The notes under the pieces are model-generated. The model did no database searches, was not told the origin of the DNA, and saw only the letters and a program-made list of their open reading frames with translations. A DNA stretch of 6,442 nucleotides. It comes from Armatimonadota bacterium. GTDB lineage: Bacteria > Armatimonadota > Zipacnadia > Zipacnadales > FEN-943. The stretch spans positions 1 through 6,442 of the forward strand of contig JANZZA010000594.1 in the NCBI GenBank assembly GCA_026419655.1. The letters run 5' to 3'. Shown piece after piece: positions 3,915-6,442 of this stretch (position 1 is the stretch's first letter; each line of letters begins with the position of its first letter). The translations under genes were made by a program, and so were the position numbers.

Positions 3915-6442
3915 AGGCTTTACCCAGCGGTGTCCCGGGAATAGACCGAATCGTCGGTGGCGGTTTGATCCGGGGCAGTTGTGTTCTCGTCGAGGGCGTG
4001 CCCGGCACAGGGAAGACTACTCTGGCGCTTCAGGTGGCTGTTGCGCAGGCCGAAGCTGGCCGGCGTTGTGCCGTTGTTTTTTTTGAGGAGCTTCCGGGCA
4101 ACGTTGTGCGGGATGCCAGGAGCTTTGGATGGGATTTCGAGCAGCTAGAACGCTCAGACCGGCTCATCCTCGTTTGCACGTCGCCGATGATTTTCTGGGA
4201 GCAGCTTTCCGGTGGCCGGGGCCCCATGGGACGTAAGCTTGCCGAAGGGGAGCTAGATTTTGTTGTTGTGGACAGTCTCTCGCATTTCGCCGAGCAGAGT
4301 ACCAGTGCAGAACAAGCCCGTCAGGCTGTCTACAGTCTAATTGGCGGCCTCAAACGTGCCGGTGTCACGTCCCTCCTTACTAAGGAACTTCCCAGCGCTG
4401 ACCCCAAGATTGTGCCCTTCGAAGAATACCTGACCGACTCTGTGTGGCGCCTTAGCTACGAGACCGAACCTGACCAGCGCAGGCGGCGATACTTTGAAGT
4501 CCTCAAGAGCCGTGGCGCCCCACACCTGCCCGGCAAGCACCCTCTGGCCATTACCGCTCAGGGCATAGTCGTATACCCACGCGCCTGCCCTACTGATGCC
4601 CCGACTCCAATCGCACATGACCGCCTTGTAAGCACCGGCTCCGAGGGTCTGGATGCCATGCTCGGCGGCGGCATCCCAGAAGGTTTCTCCGTCCTGGTGG
4701 CTGGCGGCGCAGGAGTCGGCAAGACTACCCTGGCCTTGAGCTTCTGCTGCAAGGGCGCCGAAATGGGCGAGCCTGCGCTTTTCCTTACCTTTCAGGAGCC
4801 TCCCTCGAAACTGCTGCGGCTGGCTGAGGGACTGGCTTTTCCGCTGGCCCGCTACCTTGAACAGGGCCTGGTGCACATATACCATCGGCCCCCCGTTGAC
4901 CTCTGCCTGGACGCCGTCCTGGTCCAGGCCGTCGAGGCCATGGACGCAACCGGTGCTCGCCGCGTCGCCGTTGACAGCCTCACCGACCTGGCCTCCGCCG
5001 GCGAGGGCAGCCGGCTGCGCGAATTCACCTATTGCCTCAGCGATGAGGCCCGACGCCGCGCGGCAACCACACTTCTGGTGAGTGAAGTGCCAGAACTCTT
5101 CGGCCCCACGGCCGTCAGCTCTCACCATCTCTCCATAATCGCCGACGGGATTATCCTGCTTAAGTACCTGGAGCTGGAAAGCGAAATTCAGCGCTGCGTC
5201 TCCGTGCTGAAGATGCGCACCATGGACCATGACAAGAGCATCCGCCGCTTTGTCATTGGTCAAGGGGGCCTCCGCGTGCTGTCACGCTTCGAGGGCACCC
5301 AAGGGGTGCTTGCCGGTGCTCCCTCTACCATCCCGATCACCCTGGCTGTCCGCAGCTTCGGTGAGTTCGACGAGCGCCTGAATGAGGAGCTGCTGCAGCG
5401 ATTTGCTCAGCTTCATCCCAACGTCCAGCCTATACCCCTGTTGCTGCCCCACAATCCCGACGAGGCGCTGCCGACCATCCAGAGAGCATTAGAATCCCCG
5501 CAGGGCCCCTTAAGCGCGGTGCCCCTGTGCATGTACTGGATGCCTCAGGTGATTGACCCGGCCCTCCTTACACCGCTGGACGACCTCTGTCCCAACAAAG
5601 ACGCCTACCTGGCCGAAACAATCCACGCCGCCACAGTGGACGGTCACCTTTACGCCGTGCCCGCCATTGCTGTCTGCGGCGTGCTCCTGTACCGCAAGGA
5701 CCTGCTTACCAAGTACGGTTTCGCCGCTCCTCCCGCCACCTGGGACGAGCTCATAGAGCAAGCCACCACCATAGTCCGGGGAGAAGACAACCCGGACCTT
5801 GCAGGCTACGCCTTCCCTGGGTACCTGTATGAGAATCTCAATGCCACATATCTGATGAACCTTTGGAGCAATGGCGGGGACGTGGTGGACGCTGACGGCG
5901 CTGTGAGCCTCGACTCCGACCAGGCCCTGGAAGCAGCCAGGTTCATGTACGACGTTGTTCACGTGCATCGCCTGACCTCACCGGAACTGACAACCCCTGA
6001 ATACGGCCTGCATCCTGAGAAGCACTTCTGGGAAGGCAAGGCTGTCTTCGCCACGGAGCGCCCGATAGCCACCTTTGGCATGTTTCAGCAGCACTCGCCG
6101 CTGTGGGAGAGCGTGGCGATCGCGCCGCACCCGCGTGGACCGAGGGGTCAGCAGAGCGTCTCGTTTCTTGGCGGCTGGCACTACTGCATTCCGAGAGCAG
6201 CCCGCAATCCCGTAACGGCGGCTGAATTCATCCGCTTCATGACAAGCCGGGAAGTGCAAAAGGAGCGTGCCTTGCGCGGCGGGCCGCTGCCGGTCCTGCG
6301 CGACCTGTACGATGACCCGGAGATTCTGGCAGCAAACCCCCACTATGAGGTGCTGCGCGAGATAGTGACCACGGCCCGCAGCCGCCATCGCATCCCCCGC
6401 TACCTCGATTTCTCGCGGGCCATGCAGCGCAGCCTCTATGCC
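3911..6442 (+). CDS. Tandem KaiC/RAD55-type ATPase fused to an ABC-type solute-binding domain, 3' end cut by window
   Basis: The frame is open for 844 codons and continues past the window. Domain 1 (about 1-225) is a RecA-fold KaiC/RAD55 ATPase: SGVPGIDRIVGGGL start motif (6-19), Walker A GVPGTGKT (29-36), FFEEL with the catalytic glutamate pair E59-E60, Walker B FVVVDS (D121), and VLKSRGAPH (197-205). Domain 2 (about 237-458) repeats this plan: STGSEGLDAMLGGGIPEG (241-258), Walker A GGAGVGKT (265-272), TFQEP with Gln in place of the first glutamate (Q295-E296), Walker B VAVDS (D355), and the KaiC-like end ADGIILLKYLELE plus VLKMRTMDHDKSIRRF (432-447). Domain 3 (about 474-844) is a family 1 solute-binding domain of the maltose/trehalose type: FAQLHPNV (498-505), GHLYAVPAIAV (578-588), LLYRKDLLTKYG (592-603), PPATWDELIEQA (607-618), LWSNGGDVVDADG (651-663), FWEGKAVF (706-713), FLGGWHYCIPRAA (752-764), AAEFIRFMTSREVQ (770-783), and GPLPVLRDLYDDP (791-803). 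Probably only a short C-terminal piece is missing. No signal peptide, lipobox or membrane helix occurs at the N-terminus or in the linker (459-474), so all three domains should be cytoplasmic. A sensory or regulatory role is an inference. Confidence 0.93.
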   Translation, partial: MKALPSGVPGIDRIVGGGLIRGSCVLVEGVPGTGKTTLALQVAVAQAEAGRRCAVVFFEELPGNVVRDARSFGWDFEQLERSDRLILVCTSPMIFWEQLSGGRGPMGRKLAEGELDFVVVDSLSHFAEQSTSAEQARQAVYSLIGGLKRAGVTSLLTKELPSADPKIVPFEEYLTDSVWRLSYETEPDQRRRRYFEVLKSRGAPHLPGKHPLAITAQGIVVYPRACPTDAPTPIAHDRLVSTGSEGLDAMLGGGIPEGFSVLVAGGAGVGKTTLALSFCCKGAEMGEPALFLTFQEPPSKLLRLAEGLAFPLARYLEQGLVHIYHRPPVDLCLDAVLVQAVEAMDATGARRVAVDSLTDLASAGEGSRLREFTYCLSDEARRRAATTLLVSEVPELFGPTAVSSHHLSIIADGIILLKYLELESEIQRCVSVLKMRTMDHDKSIRRFVIGQGGLRVLSRFEGTQGVLAGAPSTIPITLAVRSFGEFDERLNEELLQRFAQLHPNVQPIPLLLPHNPDEALPTIQRALESPQGPLSAVPLCMYWMPQVIDPALLTPLDDLCPNKDAYLAETIHAATVDGHLYAVPAIAVCGVLLYRKDLLTKYGFAAPPATWDELIEQATTIVRGEDNPDLAGYAFPGYLYENLNATYLMNLWSNGGDVVDADGAVSLDSDQALEAARFMYDVVHVHRLTSPELTTPEYGLHPEKHFWEGKAVFATERPIATFGMFQQHSPLWESVAIAPHPRGPRGQQSVSFLGGWHYCIPRAARNPVTAAEFIRFMTSREVQKERALRGGPLPVLRDLYDDPEILAANPHYEVLREIVTTARSRHRIPRYLDFSRAMQRSLYA

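Noticed and set aside
4337..5263. 308-codon minus-strand frame opposite the ATPase domains
   Set aside because: It is a mirror of the strongly coding plus frame in GC-rich DNA; the translation has no domain and the plus frame has clear P-loop motifs.
5285..5335. Hidden start of a separate solute-binding-protein gene after the ATPase part
   Set aside because: There is no stop in the ATPase frame, no ATG with a ribosome-binding site, and no signal peptide or lipobox here; the linker reads straight through.
1..6442. CRISPR array, tRNA genes, insertion sequence or phage genes
   Set aside because: I saw no regularly spaced repeats, no tRNA cloverleaf, no transposase or integrase motifs and no terminal inverted repeats on either strand.

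Overview
The window is GC-rich bacterial DNA, densely coded with short gaps. Its content (monofunctional hisB next to hisD, a DUF6785-like multi-pass membrane protein, KaiC/RAD55-type ATPases, a sugar-type solute-binding domain) fits Chloroflexota or another deep-branching, environmental lineage. There is no rRNA or other marker, so this placement is an inference and a weak one.

Left part, minus strand (about 1-3111): reading in the direction of transcription, hisD (histidinol dehydrogenase) is followed 28 bp later by hisB (imidazoleglycerol-phosphate dehydratase). After 87 bp comes a multi-pass membrane protein that runs off the left edge. hisD and hisB look like one transcription unit and have almost identical ribosome-binding/start contexts. 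All the expected active-site residues are present in both, so they look functional. The membrane protein may be read through from hisB or from its own weak promoter.

Middle (about 3112-3512): a divergent intergenic region separates hisD from a plus-strand pair. It holds a long-range inverted repeat, an extended -10 promoter candidate for the plus strand, an 8-bp palindrome at the probable transcription start, and a possible 20-codon leader peptide.

Right part, plus strand (3513-6442): a small winged-helix protein overlaps by 4 bp (ATGA) a very large gene that is still open at the right edge. The visible 844 residues of that gene are two KaiC/RAD55-type P-loop ATPase domains in tandem, followed in the same frame by an almost complete ABC-type family 1 solute-binding domain of the maltose/trehalose kind. 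The protein has no signal peptide, lipobox or membrane segment, so the binding domain should lie in the cytoplasm. This fusion, translationally coupled to a putative DNA-binding protein, is the most unusual thing in the window. It reads as a one-piece ligand sensor plus ATPase switch with a transcription-factor partner. That role is a hypothesis; the architecture itself is read directly from the sequence.
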